Part shown: positions 1-6,122 of the stretch, piece by piece | Layout of the letters: the number at the start of each line of letters is the position of its first letter | Position numbering within the stretch: position 1 is the first letter of the stretch | From: JAYFRE01 sp034926235 | GTDB lineage: Bacteria > Pseudomonadota > Alphaproteobacteria > Rhodospirillales > Magnetospirillaceae | Reading direction: 5' to 3' | NCBI GenBank assembly: GCA_034926235.1 | Contig: JAYFRE010000114.1 | Location: 1-7,880, forward strand | DNA: 7,880 bases | The notes under the pieces: generated by a model | Databases searched by the model: none | What the model was told of the DNA's origin: nothing | Seen by the model: the letters and a program-made list of their open reading frames with translations, nothing else | Position numbers and translations under genes: made by a program

Positions 1-1
1 G

Positions 2-52
2 GCCGCGCTGGGCGTTCTTAGCGTCTTCGCCGTTCTGTGGGCCATCTTCTAA
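2..52 (+). CDS. C-terminal end of a membrane protein (partial), possibly a TRAP permease
   Basis: Only the last 16 codons are in the window, reading AALGVLSVFAVLWAIF and then TAA at 50-52. The stretch is hydrophobic throughout, like the last membrane helix of an integral protein. The next gene, 30 bases downstream, is a TRAP solute-binding protein, and TRAP loci usually place the DctQ/DctM permease genes beside it. A DctM- or DctQ-type permease is therefore the natural guess, but 16 residues cannot identify a family. The frame is supported by its continuous hydrophobic reading up to the stop. Other frames are not excluded. Confidence 0.5.
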   Translation, partial: AALGVLSVFAVLWAIF

Positions 53-82
53 TATGATGCCAGAACGCAAAAGGAACCGCCC

Positions 83-1078
83 ATGATCACCCTGTCCCGC
101 CGCGCTTTCGCCCTGTCGCTCGGTGCGTTCGCCGCAGCGCCCGCCTTGCTGCGCAGCCGCGCTGCCCGGGCGGCGGCAAAGCCCGTGACCGCGGCCTCGC
201 TGTTCGACGACACCAAGCCCGAAACCAAGATCTGGCTCGCCATCCGCGATCGCGTCGATGAAAAACTACCTGGCCGGTTCGATTTCAACATCGTCCGCAA
301 TGCCGCCCTGGGCGGGGAAAAAGAAACCGCCGAGGGGGCAAGGCTGGGATCGGTCGATGCCGGCATTTCGACCGTTTCCGCCCTATCGGGCTGGGTACCG
401 GAAGCCCAGATCCTTGATCTGCCTTTCCTGTTCCGCGACGCCGATCACGTCCGGCGCACCGTCGATGGCCCGCTGGGCCGCGAGCTTGCCGCCCAATTCG
501 CCGCCCAAGGCTTCATCGTCCTGGGCTACCTTAATTATGGTGCGCGGAACCTGCTTGCCAAACAGCCGGTGCGGACACCCAAGGACGTGGTCGGCAAAAG
601 CATCCGCGTCCTGCAAAGCCCGTTGCACACCACCTTGTGGCGCGCCTATGGCGCTGTGCCGACCCAGATTCCGATCACCGAGACCTATAACGCGCTTAAG
701 ATGGGCGCGGTCGATATGATGGATCTGACCAAATCGGCCTATGCCGGCTTCAAGCTTTACGAAGTCGTGCCCTATCTGATCGAAACCGCGCATATCTGGG
801 CCAGCGGCATCGTCTATGTCTCGAAACGGTTCTGGGACGGTCTCGACGCCAATGAAAAGGCGGTCTTCACGCAAGCCGGGGCCGAAGGGGCGGCGCTGTT
901 CAACCGCCTGATCGTCGAGGACGAAATCTTGTCGATGCAGCAGGCGAAAGCCGCGGGCGGCAAGGTCGTTCAGCCCGAACGGCGCGAAGATTGGGTGGAC
1001 GGGGCCGAAGGCGTCTGGCAGATGATGGCGCCGAAGCTGGGCGGTCTGGACAAGATCAAGGCCATCGCCCAATCATGA
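83..1078 (+). CDS. TRAP transporter solute-binding protein, DctP family
   Basis: Periplasmic substrate-capture subunit of a tripartite ATP-independent (TRAP) transporter, which hands a solute (commonly a carboxylate) to a DctQM permease driven by an ion gradient. The 331 residues fit the usual 320-340. Residues 1-32 form a signal peptide with a twin-arginine-like motif, SRRAF at 5-9, and an Ala-rich cleavage region ending near ARA (28-30). The mature part shows DctP hallmarks: VDAGIST (91-97), LDLPFLFRD (111-119), the block from G153 through RNLLAKQPVRTPKDVVGKSI (155-174), the conserved substrate-binding Arg in IRV (R175), and GAVPTQIPITETYNALKMGAVD (190-211). The stretch after VD reads MMDL rather than the common DG-x-E. 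An AAGGAA ribosome site at 71-76 supports the start at 83. The ligand cannot be told from sequence. The preceding membrane-protein end suggests a transporter operon. Confidence 0.9.
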   Translation: MITLSRRAFALSLGAFAAAPALLRSRAARAAAKPVTAASLFDDTKPETKIWLAIRDRVDEKLPGRFDFNIVRNAALGGEKETAEGARLGSVDAGISTVSALSGWVPEAQILDLPFLFRDADHVRRTVDGPLGRELAAQFAAQGFIVLGYLNYGARNLLAKQPVRTPKDVVGKSIRVLQSPLHTTLWRAYGAVPTQIPITETYNALKMGAVDMMDLTKSAYAGFKLYEVVPYLIETAHIWASGIVYVSKRFWDGLDANEKAVFTQAGAEGAALFNRLIVEDEILSMQQAKAAGGKVVQPERREDWVDGAEGVWQMMAPKLGGLDKIKAIAQS

Positions 1079-1130
1079 GCCGCTTTTTGCGCGCTTGCCT
1101 TCGCCTTCCGCTCGTTGTAGGCAGACCGGC

Positions 1131-1877
1131 ATGATATGGGGAAAGATCATCGGCGCCCTCCTGGGCTTCGTTCTCGGCCATAATTCACCGCTGGGGGCGT
1201 TGGTTGGGCTGATCATCGGGCATTGGGTGGACAAGAAACTGTCGGCGCAGGCCGGGCAGGCGAAAACCGTCTTTCGCCGGTTTGAACAGCGCCAGCAGCT
1301 CTTTACCGTCTCGGTGGTCACGCTCGCCGCCAAGCTGGCCAAGATCGACGGGCATGTCGTCCGCGCCGAGATCGACGCCTTCAAGACCGCCATCGCCATC
1401 CCGCCATCGCAACGGGCCTCTATCGCCGCCTTATATGACGAAGCGAAAAAGGACAGTGCGGGCTATGAAGACCATGCCCGCCGGCTGGCCGACGCCTTTG
1501 CCGACAATCCGCTGCTGCTGGCCGAAGTGCTGGTGATGCTGCACCGGATCGCCCTGGCCGACGGCGCTCTTGCACCCGAAGAGCGGACCTTTCTGGAAAC
1601 TGTGGCCAACATTTTCGGGCTGACCGAACGGCGGTTCGGCGATGAAGCGCCCCGCGCACCGTCCGAAGAAAACGACCCCTATGCGGTGCTGGGTGTGCCG
1701 CGCACAGCCAGTTCGGCTGAAATCAAGGCGGTCTGGCGCAAGCTGACCCGCGAGCATCACCCCGACACCATGATCGCCAAGGGCGTGCCCAAGGAATATG
1801 TCGATCGCGCCACCAGCCGCATGGCCGCCATCAACGCCGCCTATGACCGGATCCGCGCCGAACGGGGTGAAGACTGA
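1131..1877 (+). CDS. djlA: DjlA-like membrane-anchored J-domain co-chaperone
   Basis: Type III J-domain protein that anchors in the inner membrane and stimulates the DnaK ATPase from the cytoplasmic side. The 248 residues open with a short Gly-rich membrane segment, WGKIIGALLGFVLG (3-16) through GLIIGHWVDKK (26-36), which closely resembles the unusual dimerising anchor of E. coli DjlA. A TerB-like helical domain follows (about 50-165), with acidic motifs KIDGH (71-75) and LADGALAPEE (142-151). The C-terminal J domain (about 182-246) includes DPYAVLGV, the catalytic HPD at 210-212 inside REHHPD, and AAINAAYDRIR. I chose ATG at 1131 because the anchor begins there and TAGG at 1118-1121 is a weak but correctly spaced ribosome site. 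An in-frame TTG at 1095 would add 12 residues with no ribosome site. The stop overlaps the next start by one base (TGATG), implying translational coupling to uup. Confidence 0.92.
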   Translation: MIWGKIIGALLGFVLGHNSPLGALVGLIIGHWVDKKLSAQAGQAKTVFRRFEQRQQLFTVSVVTLAAKLAKIDGHVVRAEIDAFKTAIAIPPSQRASIAALYDEAKKDSAGYEDHARRLADAFADNPLLLAEVLVMLHRIALADGALAPEERTFLETVANIFGLTERRFGDEAPRAPSEENDPYAVLGVPRTASSAEIKAVWRKLTREHHPDTMIAKGVPKEYVDRATSRMAAINAAYDRIRAERGED

Positions 1878-3685
1878 TGGCCCCGCCGCCGCTTCTGTCC
1901 CTGCGCGACGTTTCCATCACCTTCGGCGGCCGTCCCCTGTTCGAGACGATCTCCGTCCAGGTGGGGCGGGGCGAACGCTGCTGCCTGGTCGGCCGCAACG
2001 GCAGCGGCAAAACGACCCTGCTCAAGGTTCTGGCCGGCGAAATCCTGCCTGATTCCGGCGAACGCTTCCTTCAGCCCGGCACCAGGATCGGCCATCTGAC
2101 CCAGGACCCGGTGATCGACGCGCCGACCTTGCGCGACTGGGTCATGAAAGCCCTGCCCAACGAAGAACGCGATCAGCTCTGGCGCGCGGACACGCTGTTC
2201 GACGCGCTCAAGATCGACGGACGCCGCGATCCCGCCACCTTGTCCGGGGGCGAGGCGCGGCGTACCGCCCTGGCCCGCGCCTTGATCGGCGAACCCGATC
2301 TTTTGCTGCTGGACGAACCGACCAACCATCTCGACCTGCCCGGCATCCTGTGGCTGGAAGAGATGCTGTCCGGCTTCCGGGGCGGGCTGGTGACGATCAG
2401 CCATGACCGGGCCTTTTTGAACGCCGTTTCGTCCCGGACTCTGTGGCTGGACCGGGGGGCCTTGCGCGAACACGACAAGGGCTTTGCCGATTTCCCCGCT
2501 TTCGAGGAAGCCATCTACGCCATCGAAGAGGCGGAAGAGGCGCGGATGGACAAAAGGCTCCTCGCCGAAACCCATTGGCTCCATCGCGGCGTCACCGCGC
2601 GGCGGCGGCGCAACCAGGGACGGCTGCGCGCCCTGTTCGCGCTCAGGAAGGAACGCGCCGGACGAATCACGCGCCAGGGATCGATCAAACTTGGCGCGGA
2701 ATCCGGCGAGATGTCGGGCAGGCTGGTGGCCGAAGCGGAAAACATCACCAAATCCTTCCAGGGCAAGACGGTCATCGACGGATTTTCGACCCGCATCATC
2801 CGTGGCGACCGTGTCGGCATCATCGGCCCCAACGGCGCGGGCAAGACCACCTTGATCCGCTTGCTGACCGGGGCTCTGGCCCCCGATTCCGGCACCATCC
2901 GGCTGGGAACCAACCTGTCCATGGCCTGGTTCGACCAAAAGCGGGAGGCGCTGGACCCCGACGCAAGCCTGTGGGACACGCTGACCGACGGCGCGGGCGA
3001 TTCGGTCACGGTGCGGGGCGAACAGCGCCATGTCATCAGCTATTTGCGCGAATTCCTGTTCGAGGACCGCCAGGCCCATTCGCCGGTGCGCGCCTTGTCG
3101 GGCGGCGAACGCACCCGTCTTTTGCTGGCCAAGCTGCTGGCCAAGCCTTCCAACCTTTTGATCCTGGACGAGCCGACCAACGATCTCGACATGGACACGC
3201 TCGACCTTCTGGAAGAAACGCTGTCCACCTATGAGGGCACCTTGATCGTCGTCAGCCATGACCGCGATTTCCTCGATCGCCTGGTGACCAGCGTCATCGC
3301 CGTCGAAGGCAATGGCCGTATTTCGGAGCATGTCGGCGGTTATTCCGACTATCTGGCGCAGGTCGCGGACGAGATGCCGGTCAAGCCCGCCAAGCCGGCC
3401 CCGGCTGCCGCCATGGCCGCTCCGGCGCGGATCAAGGCCCCTGTCCGCCTTTCCTACAAGGATCAACGGGAGCTGGACGAGCTGCCCGGGCGGATCGATC
3501 TTTTAAGTGCTGAGATCGCGGCGCTGGAAAAGGAGCTGGCCGATCCCGGGCTTTATAACCGCGACGCCGTGCGCTTCGCCAAGGCCGGCGCAAGGCTGGA
3601 CGAGGCGCGCGCGCTTCTGTCCGCCGCCGAGGACCGCTGGCTGGAACTCGAATCCATGAAGGAAGAACGGGCAAGCCGCTCATGA
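1877..3685 (+). CDS. uup: ABC-F family ATPase, Uup type
   Basis: Soluble protein with two ABC ATPase domains and no membrane segments. ABC-F proteins act on ribosomes or nucleic acids rather than in transport; Uup is linked to precise transposon excision, branched-DNA binding and ribosome function. Domain 1 has Walker A GRNGSGKT (39-46), signature LSGGE (122-126), Walker B LLLLDEPTNHLD (142-153) and switch SHD (175-177). Domain 2 has GPNGAGKT (317-324), LSGGER (408-413), LLILDEPTNDLD (427-438) and SHD (460-462). The linker motif ETHWLHRG through ARRRRNQGRLRAL (231-253) is typical of Uup. A Pro/Ala spacer (about 501-522) leads to a C-terminal coiled coil (about 525-597), the Uup DNA-binding tail, which separates it from the related EttA. 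At 602 residues it is close to E. coli Uup. Both nucleotide sites look intact. It starts within the djlA stop and overlaps the next gene by ATGA. Confidence 0.94.
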   Translation: MAPPPLLSLRDVSITFGGRPLFETISVQVGRGERCCLVGRNGSGKTTLLKVLAGEILPDSGERFLQPGTRIGHLTQDPVIDAPTLRDWVMKALPNEERDQLWRADTLFDALKIDGRRDPATLSGGEARRTALARALIGEPDLLLLDEPTNHLDLPGILWLEEMLSGFRGGLVTISHDRAFLNAVSSRTLWLDRGALREHDKGFADFPAFEEAIYAIEEAEEARMDKRLLAETHWLHRGVTARRRRNQGRLRALFALRKERAGRITRQGSIKLGAESGEMSGRLVAEAENITKSFQGKTVIDGFSTRIIRGDRVGIIGPNGAGKTTLIRLLTGALAPDSGTIRLGTNLSMAWFDQKREALDPDASLWDTLTDGAGDSVTVRGEQRHVISYLREFLFEDRQAHSPVRALSGGERTRLLLAKLLAKPSNLLILDEPTNDLDMDTLDLLEETLSTYEGTLIVVSHDRDFLDRLVTSVIAVEGNGRISEHVGGYSDYLAQVADEMPVKPAKPAPAAAMAAPARIKAPVRLSYKDQRELDELPGRIDLLSAEIAALEKELADPGLYNRDAVRFAKAGARLDEARALLSAAEDRWLELESMKEERASRS

Positions 3686-4548
3686 CTCTGCGTCATCTTC
3701 TGCTCGTATCCTGCGTCATCGCCATCTGGGGCTTCAACATCCTGATGATCAAGGTCGGGGTGCAGGAAATGCCGCCTCTGCTGCTGACCGGGCTGCGATT
3801 CGTCGCCGTTTCGCTGCTGCTGCTGCCTTTCCGCCCGCGCCCGCCCGCCGGCAAACTCAAATTGATCATCGCCCTCTCGGTGGTGCTGGGCGTCGGCCAT
3901 TTCGGCCTTCTGTTCGCCGGCGTAAGGGGCATGGGCGCGGGCGCGGCTTCGATCGTCCTGCAACTCGGCGTGCCGTTTTCCGCCGTCCTCGCTTTAGCGC
4001 TCTACCGCGAACGCCTCAGCCTGCCGGGCTGGATCGGCATGACCCTGGCCCTGATCGGCATCGTGGTCATCAACGGCACCCCGTCGGTGTCGGACCCCAC
4101 CGCCATGATCATGATCCTTTTGTCCGCCTTCGCCTGGGGCGGCGCCAACATCATCATCAAGATGATCGGACCCGTCGATTCTTTCGCCTTGAACGGCTGG
4201 GTCGCCCTGTTCTCCTTTCCCCTGCTGCTGGGGCTGTCCTTCATCCTGGAACAGGGGCAATGGGAGGCGATGATGGGGGCCGGCTGGCGGGGCTGGGGCG
4301 CGGTGGCTTATACCGCCATCCTCGCCTCGATCGTATCCTATACGATCTGGTATTATCTGCTTGGTCGCCTTCCGGTCAATCGGGTGGTACCCTTTAACCT
4401 TCTTGTCCCCGTGATCGCCGTCGCCGGCAGTTGGCTGCTGTTGGACGAACCGGTGGGATGGCTGATGCTGCTGGGCGGCGCGCTGACGATTTTCGGCGTC
4501 GCCGCCATTCAGCTCTGGCCGTCCCAGCTCCAGGGAGGAACACGTTGA
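3682..4548 (+). CDS. EamA/DMT-family inner-membrane exporter
   Basis: Drug/metabolite transporter superfamily permease of 288 residues with about ten predicted helices in two EamA repeats (about 8-131 and 140-277). The best helix estimates are 5-25, 32-50, 61-80, 87-108, 115-131, 140-160, 168-189, 206-227, 235-254 and 258-278. Family signatures include AIWGFNILMIKVGVQEMPPL (14-33, exactly 20 residues), LTGLRF (35-40), the YRERLS ending of the first repeat (108-113), and a second-repeat end with LLVPVIAV (240-247) and LLLDEPVGW (252-260). The first segment resembles E. coli EamA, an O-acetylserine/cysteine exporter. I infer export of a small amino-acid-type metabolite, but DMT substrates are rarely predictable and I give no gene symbol. 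It starts inside the uup stop (ATGA at 3682-3685), and its own stop overlaps the TTG start of the amidase, so it is an internal gene of the djlA-uup run. Confidence 0.88.
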   Translation: MTLRHLLLVSCVIAIWGFNILMIKVGVQEMPPLLLTGLRFVAVSLLLLPFRPRPPAGKLKLIIALSVVLGVGHFGLLFAGVRGMGAGAASIVLQLGVPFSAVLALALYRERLSLPGWIGMTLALIGIVVINGTPSVSDPTAMIMILLSAFAWGGANIIIKMIGPVDSFALNGWVALFSFPLLLGLSFILEQGQWEAMMGAGWRGWGAVAYTAILASIVSYTIWYYLLGRLPVNRVVPFNLLVPVIAVAGSWLLLDEPVGWLMLLGGALTIFGVAAIQLWPSQLQGGTR

Positions 4549-5234
4549 GCCGGCCGTCCCTTGTTTCGCATCCGTCGCCCAATCACGACGCCCGGCCCGG
4601 GGACGCGCCGATCGACATGCTGGTGCTTCACTATACCGGAATGCGGGACGCGAAAAGCGCGTTGGACCGGCTGTGCGATCCGGCTGCCGAGGTTTCGGCG
4701 CATTATCTGATCGGCGAAGATGGAAGCACCCTGGCGCTGGTGCCCGAAGAATTGCGCGCCTGGCACGCAGGGCAAGCGCATTGGCGGGGCCGCACCGACA
4801 TCAACGCCCGTTCGATCGGCATCGAATTGGTCAATCCGGGCCATGAATTCGGCTACCGGCCTTTTCCGCCGGCGCAGATGGCGGCGCTGGCCGATCTGTG
4901 TCTGGGCATCTTGTCGCGCCACGCCATCCCTCCGGGCAATGTCGTCGGCCATGCCGACATTGCGCCCGCGCGCAAACAAGACCCGGGTGAATTGTTCGAT
5001 TGGTCCTGGCTGGCCAGCCTGGGCATCGGATTATGGCCGGAAACAAGCCACAGAATCCCCGATGCGCTGTCCGCCCAGGCGATGCTGGGACGCTATGGAT
5101 ATGATCCCGGACTGGATGCGAAAACAGTCCTAACCGCCTTCCAGCGCCATTTCCGCCCCAACCTATGCGATGGTAACGCCGATTCGGATACGCTCGGACG
5201 GCTAGCGTCTCTCTTGGAACAGACCGGTCGTTAA
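4545..5234 (+). CDS. amiD: AmiD-like N-acetylmuramoyl-L-alanine amidase (amidase_2), TTG start
   Basis: Zinc amidase that cuts the bond between N-acetylmuramic acid (or anhydro-MurNAc) and the L-Ala of peptidoglycan stems. Counting TTG as residue 1 gives 229 residues. Likely zinc ligands are H29 (VLHYTG), H136 (VGHADIAP) and D146 (RKQDPG); E94 in SIGIELVNPG and K144 fit the catalytic pair. SAHYLIGEDG (51-60) and RAWHAG (71-76) are further family blocks. The C-terminal part (about 160-227), with GLWP, RYGYDP and TAFQRHFRP, matches the peptidoglycan-binding-like domain of E. coli AmiD and distinguishes it from shorter AmpD. The start rests on GGAGG at 4534-4538, six bases before TTG at 4545, which overlaps the upstream TGA. 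Earlier in-frame starts lie inside eamA. No signal peptide or lipobox is visible, unlike the outer-membrane lipoprotein AmiD of E. coli, so a cytoplasmic muropeptide-recycling role is inferred. Confidence 0.9.
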   Translation: MSRPSLVSHPSPNHDARPGDAPIDMLVLHYTGMRDAKSALDRLCDPAAEVSAHYLIGEDGSTLALVPEELRAWHAGQAHWRGRTDINARSIGIELVNPGHEFGYRPFPPAQMAALADLCLGILSRHAIPPGNVVGHADIAPARKQDPGELFDWSWLASLGIGLWPETSHRIPDALSAQAMLGRYGYDPGLDAKTVLTAFQRHFRPNLCDGNADSDTLGRLASLLEQTGR

Positions 5235-5331
5235 ACCTAAGATCAGCTTTATTATTTCCATTGCCCAATAAATGGCTGGGTGTGATGGCCGTTACACCAA
5301 TCTTCGACAAATATTAGCCATAATCATCGTT

Positions 5332-5356
5332 TTCATGCAAAGCCCCCTTGCATGAA
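5332..5356 (+). repeat. Perfect 9-bp inverted repeat upstream of rnpB
   Basis: TTCATGCAA at 5332-5340 and TTGCATGAA at 5348-5356 are exact reverse complements around a 7-base C-rich loop, AGCCCCC. No T-run follows, so it is not an obvious intrinsic terminator. The right arm supplies the proposed -35 element (TTGCAT) of the rnpB promoter, so the repeat may be a protein-binding site on that promoter. A hairpin at the end of the amiD transcript is the alternative. Confidence 0.55.
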
Positions 5357-5376
5357 GGAGCGCGGCCTTTTACGGT
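5348..5376 (+). promoter_or_regulatory. Putative sigma-70-type promoter of rnpB
   Basis: TTGCAT (5348-5353), a 17-base spacer and TACGGT (5371-5376) form a reasonable housekeeping promoter: four of six bases match the -35 consensus, and the -10 keeps T1, A2 and T6. Transcription starting about 7-8 bases after the -10 would begin at 5383-5384, exactly where the 5' strand of RNase P helix P1 begins. That agreement is the main support. Confidence 0.6.
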
Positions 5377-5383
5377 AGCGCCC

Positions 5384-5762
<379 letters not shown>

Positions 5763-5819
5763 TTTCTCTTCCCCCCATTGAAGAGACAGAGGGAAACGGA
5801 ACTTTTCGCGAACGAACGA

Positions 5820-5834
5820 GAACATAATGGGAAC
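5820..5834 (+). promoter_or_regulatory. Putative LexA (SOS) box, GAAC-N7-GAAC
   Basis: GAACATAATGGGAAC is an exact match to the alphaproteobacterial LexA direct-repeat operator, GTTC-N7-GTTC read on the other strand. Two further GAAC copies lie at 5810-5813 and 5814-5817. It sits in A+T-rich DNA about 80 bases upstream of a possible extended -10 and about 290 bases before mraZ, so the controlled transcript is unclear. An 8-base match of this kind can arise by chance. Confidence 0.35.
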
Positions 5835-5900
5835 AAAGTATCCTTCTCCAGTCAGGGCTTTTTCTCAACGCAAAGCGATTACATCGTTTTTCCAGCTACA

Positions 5901-5909
5901 TGCTATACA
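5901..5909 (+). promoter_or_regulatory. Possible extended -10 promoter element
   Basis: TGC followed by TATACA (5904-5909) fits an extended -10 (TG-n-TATAAT, five of six). The -35 is poor: the best nearby is TTACAT at 5879-5884 with a long 19-base spacer. It could be a second, upstream promoter for mraZ or the start of a short non-coding RNA, with transcription from about 5916. Confidence 0.3.
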
Positions 5910-5942
5910 ACTACGAAGCCTGGCACAGACACTCTGACAACC

Positions 5943-5973
5943 GATTCTTACCTGCTTCATTATTAGTAGATTC
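5943..5973. promoter_or_regulatory. Pair of GANTC (CcrM-type) methylation sites
   Basis: GATTC occurs at 5943-5947 and 5969-5973, the second ending two bases before the proposed mraZ -35. GANTC is the target of the cell-cycle methyltransferase CcrM found in most alphaproteobacteria, where such sites near promoters can couple transcription to replication through GcrA. The sequence shows only the sites, and GANTC also occurs in coding DNA of this window, so function is a guess. Confidence 0.35.
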
Positions 5974-6005
5974 CATTGACGCCCATGATTGCCCATGATA
6001 TCCCA
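5972..6005. promoter_or_regulatory. Probable MraZ operator: CCCA units at 10-bp period
   Basis: CCCA occurs at 5982-5985, 5992-5995 and 6002-6005, exactly 10 bp apart, with a degenerate TCCA at 5972-5975 in the same register. On the minus strand this reads TGGG-N6-TGGG-N6-TGGG, the spacing of the known MraZ box (TGGGN repeats separated by five bases). The first two units extend to the identical GCCCATGAT (5981-5989 and 5991-5999). The array spans the promoter spacer and -10, so binding of MraZ, encoded just downstream, would block its own promoter: negative autoregulation of the dcw cluster. Confidence 0.7.
5976..6004 (+). promoter_or_regulatory. Putative promoter of the mraZ-rsmH-ftsL (dcw) operon
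   Basis: TTGACG (5976-5981, five of six matches to TTGACA), a 17-base spacer and TATCCC (5999-6004, TAT then non-consensus). The weak -10 and the CCCA operator overlapping it suit a repressed promoter. Transcription would start near 6011, where DNA becomes G+C-rich, leaving a leader of roughly 110 bases before mraZ. Confidence 0.55.
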
Positions 6006-6075
6006 AATATGGGCAGGCGTCGTGGGGCGGCGGCGCGTGCTCCGGCGTGAAGAACGCGGGACCAAGGGCGTTGGC

Positions 6076-6104
6076 GTATTCCCCGTGGGTACGGGGATGA
6101 ACAG
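6076..6104 (+). repeat. Solitary type I-E CRISPR-repeat-like element in the mraZ leader
   Basis: A 29-base element with the layout of a type I-E repeat: GTATT, then CCCCGTGGGTACGGGG (6081-6096), then ATGAACAG. The core folds into a 7-bp stem (6080-6086 with 6091-6097) and a GGGT loop. I-E repeats usually run G-T-n-TTCCCC, stem, GGGGATGAACCG or GGGGATAAACCG; this copy differs from that tail at one position (CAG for CCG). No second copy lies 61 bases on either side, so it is not an array. The mraZ ribosome site begins right after it. Resemblance judged from memory of the family; a chance hairpin remains possible. Confidence 0.5.
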
Positions 6105-6122
6105 TTAAGGACCGGACCAGCC

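Larger units (their letters stand above)
5235..5383 (+). other. amiD-rnpB intergenic region
   Basis: A 149-base A+T-richer spacer. It contains an imperfect hairpin at 5279-5298 (GGTGTGAT, loop GGCC, GTTACACC; eight pairs, two of them G-U) that could help end the upstream transcript, but no T-run follows it, so I do not call an intrinsic terminator. A weaker 5-bp CCATT/AATGG repeat lies at 5258-5275. The last third holds the perfect 9-bp inverted repeat and the rnpB promoter listed separately. I see no gene here. Confidence 0.5.
5763..6122 (+). other. rnpB-mraZ intergenic region (control region of the dcw cluster)
   Basis: 360 bases without a convincing gene. The open frames here (for example 5778-5966, 62 codons) have no ribosome site or family resemblance. 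A small 6-bp inverted repeat, TCTCTT (5765-5770) and AAGAGA (5781-5786), just after rnpB may help end that RNA but lacks a T-run. The remainder holds a LexA-like box, an extended -10, two GANTC sites, an mraZ promoter with a 10-bp-periodic operator, and a CRISPR-repeat-like hairpin, all listed separately. Base composition changes sharply near 6010, from about 42-45% to about 72% G+C, matching the likely promoter/leader boundary. Confidence 0.7.

Noticed and set aside
1079..1130. Terminator after the TRAP binding protein gene
   Set aside because: A T5 run (1084-1088) is present, but no stable hairpin precedes it.
1841..3466. Long open frame on the minus strand (541 codons)
   Set aside because: It is antisense to uup, which has every ABC-F motif; high G+C makes long shadow frames, and the translation is low-complexity with no family resemblance.
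5921..5936. Sigma-54 promoter starting TGGCAC
   Set aside because: The -12 GC at the required 10-base spacing is missing (CT at 5934-5935).
5778..5966. Possible 62-codon gene between rnpB and mraZ
   Set aside because: No ribosome site, no hydrophobic or domain pattern, and composition like non-coding DNA.
6076..6104. Calling a CRISPR array
   Set aside because: Only one repeat-like unit is present; neither 61 bases upstream nor downstream shows a second copy, and the downstream DNA is mraZ coding sequence.
6097..6108. Four-codon upstream frame ATG-AAC-AGT-TAA overlapping the mraZ ribosome site
   Set aside because: No ribosome site with usable spacing: GGGG directly abuts the ATG. The ATG also falls in the hairpin/tail of the CRISPR-like element.
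6105..6108. CtrA box (TTAA-N7-TTAA) near mraZ
   Set aside because: Only a single TTAA occurs in 5763-6122.
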